This document shows, in pieces, positions 13,836-19,889 of a DNA stretch of 34,640 nt. The stretch covers positions 1-34,640 of the IMG/VR virus record IMGVR_UViG_3300032288_000616. One strand, given 5' to 3'. This DNA is from a virus. How positions within the stretch are numbered: position 1 is the first letter of the stretch; every line of letters starts with the position of its first letter. A program made the position numbers and the translations under genes. The notes beneath the pieces were generated by a model. The model did not search any database and had not been told where the DNA came from. It worked only from the letters and a program-made list of their open reading frames with translations.

Positions 13836-14405
13836 ATGAATGAACTAGCAAAAGCATTAGTCAAAGCTCAAGCTGCTATGAACCACGCAGCGAAAGATAG
13901 TAAAAATCCCCACTTTAAATCTGCATACTCTAGTTTGGCATCAGTCATTGACGCTGTTCGACCTGCGTTATCTAGCAACGGCCTTGCGTTTGTGCAAAGG
14001 ATGCACGATTCTGAAGGTGGTGTTGCTGTTGAAACGGTTTTAATTCACGAATCTGGCGAACAATTTGGTTGCGGTGTTTTATTTATCCCTGCAAGCAAAC
14101 AAGACGCACAAGGCTTTGGTTCAGCGCTTTCGTATGCAAAACGCTATAGCTTGCAATCTGCGCTTGGCATTGCCTCGGCTGACGATGACGGTGAAGCAGC
14201 CGTTAAATCGCCGCCTAAGCCGCCAGTAGCCGTGACGATAGATATGGACTACGCAGTAGACGAAATGTCTGCACAGCCTAATTTAGAGGCTTTAAAAGCG
14301 TGTTTTGCAAAATGGTACAAATCTGCGCCTGATTCGCAGAAAGAAGTGCTCAAAATGATGTATGACGGTATCAAAGTTCAACTAGCTGCAAAAGGAACAA
14401 AATAA
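13836..14405 (+). CDS. erf: ERF-family single-strand annealing protein, 189 aa
   Basis: ERF proteins anneal complementary single strands and circularise or recombine phage DNA, as in P22. The protein shows family features: ELAKALVKAQAAMNHAAKDSKNPHFKSAYSSL-type opening, VIDAVRPALSSNGLAFVQ, and QGFGSALSYAKRYSLQSALGIASADDDGEAA near residues 90-125. The first AGGTGCA ribosome site and the early promoter lie just upstream. Its stop overlaps the SSB start (ATAATGG), and a PD-(D/E)XK nuclease follows, making a recombination cassette. The C-terminal 50 residues are variable, as usual. Confidence 0.93.
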   Translation: MNELAKALVKAQAAMNHAAKDSKNPHFKSAYSSLASVIDAVRPALSSNGLAFVQRMHDSEGGVAVETVLIHESGEQFGCGVLFIPASKQDAQGFGSALSYAKRYSLQSALGIASADDDGEAAVKSPPKPPVAVTIDMDYAVDEMSAQPNLEALKACFAKWYKSAPDSQKEVLKMMYDGIKVQLAAKGTK

Positions 14406-14815
14406 TGGCAAACGACCTAAACCGCTGTGAGTTTATTGGAAGATTAGGGCGTGACCCTGAAGTGCGCTACTCAGCTTCTGGTGAAGCAATTACAAACTTT
14501 TCAATCGCTTGTGGTTGGAAGTCAAAAGAAAAGGAATCTGTAGAATGGATTCGCATCACAGCTTTTGGCAAACTTGCTGGCGTTTGTGGTGAGTATCTTC
14601 GCAAAGGTTCGCAGATTTACATCGCTGGGCGCATGACTACACGCAAATGGCAAAACAAAGACGGAGTAGAACAATTCTCTACAGAAGTCGTTGCTGACCA
14701 TATGCAAATGCTAGGCGGTAAATCTGAAGAATCACCAGCACCAAAGAAACCTGACGCATATCGCCAGATTAAAGAAGGCAATATTGCTGACTTAGATTCA
14801 GATGTCCCTTTTTAG
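14405..14815 (+). CDS. ssb: Single-stranded DNA-binding protein, 136 aa
   Basis: The OB-fold domain has the classic order NRCEFIGRLGRDPEVRYSASGEAITNFSIA, then EWIRITAFGKLAGVCGEYLRKGSQIYIAGRM, then TEVVADHMQMLG. The acidic tail ends DSDVPF, the usual protein-interaction tip of bacterial SSB. It coats single strands and can recruit host replication proteins. It is translated with the ERF gene (one-base overlap). The full length is typical for a phage-encoded SSB. Confidence 0.95.
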   Translation: MANDLNRCEFIGRLGRDPEVRYSASGEAITNFSIACGWKSKEKESVEWIRITAFGKLAGVCGEYLRKGSQIYIAGRMTTRKWQNKDGVEQFSTEVVADHMQMLGGKSEESPAPKKPDAYRQIKEGNIADLDSDVPF

Positions 14816-14816
14816 T

Positions 14817-14960
14817 ATGAACAAGACTGAAGAAGCAATCCTAATATCTTGGCGGCTTCAGCAATGGTACGAGGGAATGGTGCTAGACCCTCGTGCCATG
14901 CAAGACCTACAAGATGCCATTGAAATGCTTAAAACATTAGCCAAACAGGTGAACAAATGA
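14817..14960 (+). CDS. Small acidic protein, 47 aa
   Basis: ATG lies one base after the SSB stop, and the TGA overlaps the next start (ATGA). The product (MNKTEEAILISWRLQQWYEG at the start, TLAKQVNK at the end) is helical and polar. It lacks a strong SD and is probably translated by coupling. No family recognised. Confidence 0.6.
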   Translation: MNKTEEAILISWRLQQWYEGMVLDPRAMQDLQDAIEMLKTLAKQVNK

Positions 14961-15169
14961 AAATTAGCCAACCCGCTTTCCCAACATGGTTAGAGACAGA
15001 CAATATGGCGCATGGCATGATGCTGCGAGATTACGTTGCAGCACACGTCATTGCAGGTATGTGCGCTGGTGACTGGCAACTTCCCATTGACGATCAAACA
15101 TGGGCAAAAGCTGCTGCAACACGAGCGTTTGAGATTGCTGACGAGTTTATGAAAGCGAGAGAAGCATGA
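14957..15169 (+). CDS. Small conserved phage protein, 70 aa
   Basis: The central phrase HGMMLRDYVAAHVIAGMCAG (residues about 19-38) is a signature of a small family found in many phage early regions (often GMTLRDYFAA). The rest is helical (WAKAAATRAFEIADEFMKA). It overlaps both neighbours by 4 bases. Function of the family is unknown to me. Confidence 0.7.
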   Translation: MKISQPAFPTWLETDNMAHGMMLRDYVAAHVIAGMCAGDWQLPIDDQTWAKAAATRAFEIADEFMKAREA

Positions 15170-15903
15170 TTATCAAAACAGCAGATTCAGAATCCGGTCA
15201 TTGGTACACCCAGACGGGTGAGCCAGCGTATCGCATCATTGGTAAAAACGGTGTTGAGCGCAATACACGCCTGACAGACGCTCGTGAACGTGGGCTAGTC
15301 CCGTCAGTAACAACGATTACGGGATTGCTTGCAAAGCCCGGTCTCAACAACTGGCTACAACAACAAGTCTTGCTTGCTGCGCTGACATTGCCAAGAGCTG
15401 AAGGCGAATCAGAGGAAAACTGGTTGCAGCGTGTCATGTCGGATGCCAAAAGCACTGGGCGTGAAGCAGCAGACAGAGGAACTCGATTGCATGGTGTGCT
15501 TGAGGAATACTACCAAGGCAAAAACCTCGTATTTCCAGACTTTGTGCATAACGTCAACACTGCGCTTGAATCACATTTTGGCGCTAACCACATCTGGGAA
15601 GCAGAGCGCTCATTTGCGTCTAATGGCTACGGTGGCAAAGTTGACTTGATTTCAGCCAACATCGTGGTGGACTTTAAGAGCAAAGAAGGGGACTTGAGCA
15701 AAGTTACCCCTTACCACGAGCAAATAATGCAACTGGCGGCTTATAGACAAGGATTAGGGCTAACCACAGCACGATGCGCCAATATTTACTTTACAGAATC
15801 TGGTGATGTACGGCTGATTGAGCATTCAGAGCAAGATTTGGCTGATGCTTGGGAGTGTTTTCAGTATCTTCTCGCTTACTACAAGAAGAAGAACAACATA
15901 TAA
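15166..15903 (+). CDS. PD-(D/E)XK exonuclease (RecB/Cas4-like), 245 aa
   Basis: The nuclease core is visible: RGTRLHGVLEEYY (104-116) as the first helix, E147, GGKVDL with D160, VVDFKSK with D169 and K171, and the QLAAYRQGL motif at 189-197. The end-processing exonuclease would supply single strands to ERF, as Red exo does for Beta. It is the last gene of the first rightward operon and overlaps its upstream neighbour by 4 bases. The length is normal for phage members. Confidence 0.88.
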   Translation: MIIKTADSESGHWYTQTGEPAYRIIGKNGVERNTRLTDARERGLVPSVTTITGLLAKPGLNNWLQQQVLLAALTLPRAEGESEENWLQRVMSDAKSTGREAADRGTRLHGVLEEYYQGKNLVFPDFVHNVNTALESHFGANHIWEAERSFASNGYGGKVDLISANIVVDFKSKEGDLSKVTPYHEQIMQLAAYRQGLGLTTARCANIYFTESGDVRLIEHSEQDLADAWECFQYLLAYYKKKNNI

Positions 15904-16005
15904 TCAAGAGGCGGGGAACGCTGGTGTCCCCTCCCTCCTAGTTCCGGCTAGTACCCGCACCCCAACAAAAATACAACACTTAGGGTAAACACCTAGTAAA
16001 AAGAC
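15904..16005 (+). other. Intergenic stretch after the exonuclease gene
   Basis: No gene is seen. Two weak inverted repeats are present: GGGGA/TCCCC near 15914-15932 and CTAG/CTAG around TTCCGG near 15939-15952. Neither is followed by a T run, so a clear intrinsic terminator cannot be called, though partial termination is possible. Confidence 0.4.
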
Positions 16006-16034
16006 TTGCACAACTTGTTAAGTTAGCTTAATAT
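16006..16034 (+). promoter_or_regulatory. Second rightward promoter with exact operator
   Basis: TTGCAC (16006-16011), a 17-base spacer and TAATAT (16029-16034) repeat the ERF promoter exactly in both boxes. TTAAGTTAGCTTAA (16018-16031) has perfect arms and covers the spacer end and half of the -10. This divides the rightward block into two co-regulated operons. Confidence 0.72.
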
Positions 16035-16039
16035 GTAGT

Positions 16040-16080
16040 TATGGCAACAACGCCATACAACTAAATACAGGTGCATAAAC
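16040..16080 (+). promoter_or_regulatory. 5'-end hairpin and ribosome site of the second rightward mRNA
   Basis: TATGGC-AACAAC-GCCATA (16040-16057) begins six bases after the -10, placing it at the mRNA 5' end. Then ATACAGGTGCATAAAC leads to the ATG at 16081. The arrangement copies that of the ERF leader. Confidence 0.5.
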
Positions 16081-16350
16081 ATGAAATCATATCAAGACGC
16101 TTTAAAAGACTTTTCTAAAGTTCAACACGTTACTTATTTTGAACCAGAGCAACATACAGAAATTTCTGATCTTTGTTTTTTATGTTTACATGAACTTGAT
16201 TTGCACGCAGAAAGTGAATATTGGCATCCTCTTGCGTTAAGAAAAAAATTGTTAGCGTTTTGTCAAAAATGGGGGCATTACGCAGATGAAGCGCAACAAC
16301 AATTTAATATTGGCAAAACAGTAAGCAAGCAGGACGCTTACATTGATTAA
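16081..16350 (+). CDS. Hypothetical early protein, 89 aa
   Basis: It has a good AGGTGCA ribosome site and its own promoter. The protein is rich in H, C, Y and acidic residues (YFEPEQHTEISDLCFLCLHELDLHAESEYWH), followed by helical KKLLAFCQKWGHYADEAQQQ. CFLC plus several H residues could bind metal, but no known motif matches. It is the first product of the second rightward operon and so is probably made early and in quantity. Confidence 0.65.
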   Translation: MKSYQDALKDFSKVQHVTYFEPEQHTEISDLCFLCLHELDLHAESEYWHPLALRKKLLAFCQKWGHYADEAQQQFNIGKTVSKQDAYID

Positions 16351-16353
16351 ACA

Positions 16354-16388
16354 ATGGGGCGCAAGCCCCATTTCATACAGGTGCATAA
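16354..16388 (+). promoter_or_regulatory. Intercistronic GNRA hairpin and ribosome site
   Basis: ATGGGGC-GCAA-GCCCCAT (16354-16371) is a perfect 7-bp stem with a stable GCAA loop. It is followed by only three T and then ATACAGGTGCATAA before the ATG at 16389. It resembles the hairpin-plus-AGGTGCA leaders at 13800 and 16040, so it may be a processing or stabilising stem rather than a terminator. Confidence 0.5.
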
Positions 16389-16628
16389 ATGAGTGAATAC
16401 AACGACGAGCAATTTGACGTAGGTGTGCAAAGCGCCAATGACGTTATGAACGTGATTCAACATCGTGGCATTGATGACGATGGCTTGACTTGGCTAGATT
16501 GGTACAAGCGCATTCAGTCTGGTGACGCACTCCACAACATTGTGATGATTCTTGTGCGTAATCGTAAAGACCCAAAGTATGCAGAATTGATTGACGAACT
16601 TGAAGCTGAAATTGAGGGGTGGCTATGA
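16389..16628 (+). CDS. Hypothetical acidic early protein, 79 aa
   Basis: The ATG follows ATACAGGTGCATAA. The protein is acidic (net charge strongly negative) and helical: NDEQFDVGVQSANDVMNVIQ, then LTWLDWYKRIQSGDALHNIVM, ending ELIDELEAEIEGWL. Small acidic early proteins can act as DNA mimics or inhibitors of host proteins, but nothing here proves that. The stop overlaps the next start (ATGA). Confidence 0.6.
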   Translation: MSEYNDEQFDVGVQSANDVMNVIQHRGIDDDGLTWLDWYKRIQSGDALHNIVMILVRNRKDPKYAELIDELEAEIEGWL

Positions 16629-16747
16629 AACATCTTACATACAAACCTAATGACCAACGTATTCCGCTTGAGGGGTATGTGCTTGGCGCAATCGTGTTGT
16701 TTGCTGTATTTGGCTTTTTACCATTACTTAACTGGATACTAAAATGA
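16625..16747 (+). CDS. Small single-span membrane protein, 40 aa
   Basis: ATG overlaps the upstream stop, with GAGGGGTGG just before it; the TGA overlaps the following start. The peptide has a polar basic N-tail (MKHLTYKPNDQRIPLEGY) and then a hydrophobic span of about 19 residues (VLGAIVLFAVFGFLPLL) ending NWILK. It is expected in the inner membrane. The early location argues for a host-modifying role rather than lysis (inference). Confidence 0.65.
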   Translation: MKHLTYKPNDQRIPLEGYVLGAIVLFAVFGFLPLLNWILK

Positions 16748-16944
16748 GCAAATCAAATCAAGTTCTAATGCACCTGCAAAAAAAACCCATTACGTCTTGG
16801 GAAGCAATTACAAAGTATCGTGTCACTAGGCTTGCTGATGTGATTTTTAAGCTAAAGAAACGAGGTCACAACATTGTGACTTGGATGGTAGACGATGGCG
16901 AAGTGCGTTTTGCCCGTTACTATTTGGTAAAGGAGAAAAAATGA
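16744..16944 (+). CDS. HTH_39-like helix-turn-helix protein, 66 aa
   Basis: The sequence MHLQKKPITSWEAITKYRVTRLADVIFKLKKRGHNI followed by a wing (VRFARYYLV) matches the small winged-helix family common in phage early regions (SWEAI-YxVTRLA-VIF-LKKRGHNI). It probably binds DNA. The target is unknown; it could modulate the phage's own promoters or host genes. It overlaps both neighbours by 4 bases. Confidence 0.78.
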   Translation: MSKSNQVLMHLQKKPITSWEAITKYRVTRLADVIFKLKKRGHNIVTWMVDDGEVRFARYYLVKEKK

Positions 16945-17093
16945 GCTACGAACTGACAGAGCAACCTAAGTTGCCATGCCCGTTGATTGACAATCCTAAA
17001 TGGAAATATATCCCAGCAGCATCCACTAACATTGCTGAAACTTTTAAGCGTTTTGGCTTTGTCCCACCAAGCACATTAAAGGAATCAAAATGA
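16941..17093 (+). CDS. Small hypothetical protein, 50 aa
   Basis: ATG at 16941 is preceded by AGGAG and overlaps the upstream stop. An in-frame upstream extension to 16881 was rejected because it duplicates the HTH gene region in another frame. The peptide is proline-rich in its first half (EQPKLPCPLIDNPKWKYIP) and ends FKRFGFVPPSTLKESK. No family recognised. Confidence 0.6.
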   Translation: MSYELTEQPKLPCPLIDNPKWKYIPAASTNIAETFKRFGFVPPSTLKESK

Positions 17094-17239
17094 AAAAGTA
17101 CATCATCGCCGCAGTTTTAGCTTTATCAGCAAGCGCAGCATACGCAGCTTGTGTCACCAACACCACGTTTTCAGGTGGACGTATGGTGACTTGTACAACT
17201 TGCTGTTATGGCAACAACTGCACCACAAACTGTTTCTAA
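17090..17239 (+). CDS. Cysteine-rich secreted peptide, 49 aa
   Basis: AAAGGAATCAAA precedes the ATG, which overlaps the upstream stop (ATGA). Residues 1-20 form a classic signal peptide: basic MKKY, hydrophobic IIAAVLALSASAAYA and an AxA-type cleavage site, probably after A19 or A20. The mature part of about 29 residues has six cysteines (CVTNTTF..., VTCTTCC, NNC, TNC), suited to disulfide bonds in the periplasm. It is the last rightward gene and its stop overlaps the endolysin stop on the other strand. Function unknown. Confidence 0.65.
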   Translation: MKKYIIAAVLALSASAAYAACVTNTTFSGGRMVTCTTCCYGNNCTTNCF

Positions 17240-17748
17240 GCAAGCAAAGATGTAGCTTTAACTTTTACCGCAGCAACACGGTTTAGCCAACCTTTACCAA
17301 ACGTATCAAACGTATTTAAGCTGCGGTAAAAGTCTTCTTTTGCTTGGCTAAATTTCTCAATTAACTCGTCACCATCAAGAGCTTTTACAGCGGCTAGGGT
17401 GATTGGCCCTATCCCACCGTCAGGCGTTACGCCTACAGCAGTTTGTAGAATCTTTGCGCTGCGTCCACAGCCTGCGTTCACAGCGAAATCAAACACCAAG
17501 TAGTCAATCCCGCTGGGCAGCTCATCGCACTTACAAGCATCCCAAAACTTGCGCTTATAGAGCGGCTCAACCATCTCAGGGGTCAACGAACGCATCTCTT
17601 TCTCATTCGATTCACGCCCAACCCATTCCTCCCAGACACGCTTAGTCACGCCAAGATTGGTCATGCCGCCGGGGTCAGACGGGTGATTAACATACCCACC
17701 CTCTGAAGCAAGCATCATCTTAAAAGCGTTGTCCCAGTTACTTTGCAT
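17236..17748 (-). CDS. GH108-type endolysin (N-acetylmuramidase), 170 aa
   Basis: ATG at 17748 was chosen for its GGAG seven bases upstream; the longer TTG-initiated frame lacks support. SEGGYVNHPSDPGGMTNLGVT (residues 15-35) is the GH108 signature with catalytic E16. The C-terminal part (VGVTPDGGIGPITLAAVKAL, FGKGWLNRVAAVK) is the peptidoglycan-binding PG_binding_3-like end usual in this family. It would cut the glycan chain at lysis. No signal peptide is visible, so it needs the adjacent holin. Confidence 0.93.
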   Translation of the reverse strand: MQSNWDNAFKMMLASEGGYVNHPSDPGGMTNLGVTKRVWEEWVGRESNEKEMRSLTPEMVEPLYKRKFWDACKCDELPSGIDYLVFDFAVNAGCGRSAKILQTAVGVTPDGGIGPITLAAVKALDGDELIEKFSQAKEDFYRSLNTFDTFGKGWLNRVAAVKVKATSLLA

Positions 17749-18169
17749 TTTTAATCTCCGCTTCAATAGTTTTTTCTTTAGTTTTCATGTCAATAATCTT
17801 TTCCAACGTCCTACCACCAAAGTAAAAGGACATAATTAACATCCCCCATTGACCTAACAGTTCAACGTATGCTTTGTTTGTTTCCATATCAAATGCGCTC
17901 ATCATGGCAAACGTAAAATATCCTGCCAGAATCGCTATAAGCGTCATAGGGCGTATATTTTTAGACAGCCAAGAGTCTGACTTCATGTCGTTTTCTTGAC
18001 GCTTGGTAAGCTCGCCTTGCTCTTGCATATCTGCTTGCATCTTAGCAAGTTCGCCAGACTGTTGTAGCTCTAAAAGTTTAAGTTTTGCAGCTTCCGCAGC
18101 GTTAGCGTCAGGAAATATCTTGTCAATAATCTTGCCGCCAATGTTCAGAATGTCCAAAATAGGTATCAT
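17738..18169 (-). CDS. Holin of the GTA_holin_3TM-like type, 143 aa
   Basis: The opening IPILDILNIGGKIIDKIFPDANAAEAAKLKLLEL is typical of 3TM-family phage/GTA holins. A charged helical linker rich in Q, E and K (about residues 35-65) precedes two hydrophobic spans (NIRPMTLIAILAGYFTFAMM and GQWGMLIMSFYFGG). It overlaps the endolysin gene by 11 bases and the upstream gene by 4. It would form the inner-membrane lesion that releases endolysin. Confidence 0.8.
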   Translation of the reverse strand: MIPILDILNIGGKIIDKIFPDANAAEAAKLKLLELQQSGELAKMQADMQEQGELTKRQENDMKSDSWLSKNIRPMTLIAILAGYFTFAMMSAFDMETNKAYVELLGQWGMLIMSFYFGGRTLEKIIDMKTKEKTIEAEIKNAK

Positions 18170-18771
18170 CGTCTGTCCTTTACAAGTTTGGTTGCTGCAA
18201 TTAACAACATATCGTGTGCATGAGCTGTGTCTGGTTTTTCTTTCCAGCCAACCGTAATTTGACCGATAAACTGGTTGATCTCAGGCGGCACAGATATACG
18301 GCAAGTGTACGTCACGCCTTGATTGAGATACCAAAGTCCAATCTCAGATTGCGCTCGTGTGTATTCACCACACGGGATTTCGCTAGACATTAGCTTTACA
18401 ACGTCACTGTTGTTAGCTTGGTTTGCAGTAAACAACCCAACATCCACGCCCTCAAAGCGTTTTTCACGAGTACCGTCTTTAGCGTAAGCTCTTTGGACTA
18501 CACGCTTGTTGACGATTGGATTGACAGAAAATATGACTACGAAATCAGCTCGTGTCTCTTTAAAAAGCAGCACAGCAGCGTCATCAAACTGGTTTTCGTT
18601 GAGTTTTGGCAATTCCTGCGACTTCATGTAGACGCTTAGGAACAAACCTTGATTTTGGTATGCAAAGTAACCAAAGAAGCCCATCAAAGCGAGCAAAACG
18701 ACCACTAAGAGCTTAAACGGGCTATCTATGTATGTCAGCACTGACATTACATTTTCACGAGCCTCTTTCAC
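18166..18771 (-). CDS. Membrane-anchored lysis-region protein, 201 aa
   Basis: GTG at 18771 overlaps the upstream stop (GTGA); an in-frame ATG at 18747 is an alternative. One hydrophobic span near residues 19-40 (FKLLVVVLLALMGFFGYFAY) is followed by a soluble domain of about 160 residues with two cysteines (IPCGEYTRAQ, TYTCRIS). By topology the soluble part is probably periplasmic. It lies next to the holin. It could serve a spanin-like role or alter the envelope; I recognise no named family. Confidence 0.6.
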   Translation of the reverse strand: MKEARENVMSVLTYIDSPFKLLVVVLLALMGFFGYFAYQNQGLFLSVYMKSQELPKLNENQFDDAAVLLFKETRADFVVIFSVNPIVNKRVVQRAYAKDGTREKRFEGVDVGLFTANQANNSDVVKLMSSEIPCGEYTRAQSEIGLWYLNQGVTYTCRISVPPEINQFIGQITVGWKEKPDTAHAHDMLLIAATKLVKDRR

Positions 18772-18989
18772 TTGTCTGCCTTGCTATCGAGTTTCTCAAA
18801 TATCTGTTTGAGAATAGACTTTATCTCTGCAATATCAGCACGATAATCGTCTTTTTGAACGTAGGTATGTGGCAAATCATTTACTTTGTCTTCAAGTTTT
18901 TGAATTTGCCTAGTCATATTGTTAAAAACGTACACAGCTAAGAAAGCTGCAACGCTCACAATTATGTTGAAGATTTGCTGATTATCCAT
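18768..18989 (-). CDS. Small membrane protein with coiled-coil tail, 73 aa
   Basis: ATG at 18989 was chosen (MDNQQIFN); the longer upstream frame has no membrane or family feature. Residues about 7-24 form one membrane span (NIIVSVAAFLAVYVFNN). A charged helical tail follows, with KLEDKVNDLPHTYVQKDDYRADIAEIKSILKQIFEKLD. The YVQKDDYRADI motif is common in small phage proteins of lysis modules. It may be an antiholin or accessory. Confidence 0.65.
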   Translation of the reverse strand: MDNQQIFNIIVSVAAFLAVYVFNNMTRQIQKLEDKVNDLPHTYVQKDDYRADIAEIKSILKQIFEKLDSKADK

Positions 18990-19081
18990 GCTACAAAAAC
19001 CCAAGGAATTAGACACGTCATCACAATTACAAACATCGGGAATAATACTATTGCACCAAACCAAAGTGATGCAATTTTCAT
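18962..19081 (-). CDS. Very small hydrophobic protein, 39 aa
   Basis: ATG at 19081 overlaps the stop of the Gly-rich gene (ATGA), and the frame ends with TAA at 18962, 28 bases into the next gene. The peptide is nearly all hydrophobic (IASLWFGAIVLFPMFVIVM, then LIPWVFVAWIISK), compatible with one long or two short spans. As part of the lysis cassette it may be a holin or antiholin. There is no strong independent SD. Confidence 0.6.
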   Translation of the reverse strand: MKIASLWFGAIVLFPMFVIVMTCLIPWVFVAWIISKSST

Positions 19082-19881
19082 GCAATATACGAACCTGAAG
19101 TCGTAAACGTGTGAATTGTATAACCACCGCTTGAGGTGACTGTTCCTCCAGTTGCTCGTTGCGAACCGGGGTAAGAAATAATCACAATTCCTGAGCCACC
19201 TGATGAGCCTTGTGCGCCAACGTCACCTGATGCGCCAACCCCGCCGCCTCCAGTGTTAATTGTGCCGCCACCACCCAAGCCGCTTGTGCCTCCGCAAACT
19301 CCAGCCCCACCACCAGCCCTGTAGACAGACGAGCCTGTAATCGTAGACGCTAATCCATTGCCGCCATCTGGGTATTGCCCAAACGCTGAGTTGTTGCTTG
19401 TACCTGCTCCACCTGCCCCGCCGCCACCGCCGCCGCCGTATACAGAGCCGCTACCGCCGTTATTGCCTTGCCCTGACGTTCCTGAGCCCCCTGCTGCGCT
19501 AAGACCGCCTCCTCCGCCTGACCCACCATTTCTTCCATATCCTACGCTTGGATCAGCATAGCCGCCGCCACCGCCGCCGCCCGTAGCTGTAGCAACTGTT
19601 GAAATTGACGAGTTTGAACCGTTGTAGCCGGGGTTTGTATTGCCAGCTCCACCAGCACCAACAACAATGGTGTACGTTTTGCCAACTTGAAAAGATGCGG
19701 TGTTTGGTAAATACCCACCTCCGCCACCGCCGCCGCCCCCGCACAAATTTCCCCCGCCAATAGAGTTGCCGCCCCCACCACCACCACCTGCAACTATTAA
19801 ATAACTTGCAATGTAATCAGAGCTGTTGCCAAAACCAAAAGCTCCCGTTGCTGCCGCTCCAATTCTAGCTAAACGTGGCAT
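19078..19881 (-). CDS. Glycine-rich tail adhesin-like protein, 267 aa
   Basis: A short N-terminus (MPRLARIGAAATGAFGFG) is followed by YLIVAGGGGGGG and then many G-runs up to nine long, mixed with S/N/T, ending in VIISYPGSQRATGGTV and TIHTFTTSGSYIA. This matches the glycine-rich domain proteins of phage tails, in which polyglycine-II helices form a rigid sandwich tip. It lies after a fibre gene, as adhesins do. Receptor binding is inferred. The DNA is GC-rich and repetitive in this gene. Confidence 0.75.
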   Translation of the reverse strand: MPRLARIGAAATGAFGFGNSSDYIASYLIVAGGGGGGGNSIGGGNLCGGGGGGGGGYLPNTASFQVGKTYTIVVGAGGAGNTNPGYNGSNSSISTVATATGGGGGGGYADPSVGYGRNGGSGGGGGLSAAGGSGTSGQGNNGGSGSVYGGGGGGGAGGAGTSNNSAFGQYPDGGNGLASTITGSSVYRAGGGAGVCGGTSGLGGGGTINTGGGGVGASGDVGAQGSSGGSGIVIISYPGSQRATGGTVTSSGGYTIHTFTTSGSYIA

Positions 19882-19889
19882 TTTCAGTC

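Noticed and set aside
16041-16064. Seven-codon leader frame (ATG to TAA) inside the 5' hairpin
   Set aside because: The ATG would lie at about the first base of the transcript with no ribosome site; most likely chance.
16354-16371. Hairpin after the 89-aa gene as an intrinsic terminator
   Set aside because: Only three T follow, and it shares the leader pattern of other genes; kept as a regulatory hairpin instead.
19078-19881. Repetitive GC-rich DNA that could be taken for a repeat array
   Set aside because: It is codon-level repetition for glycine in one long frame, without regular spacers.
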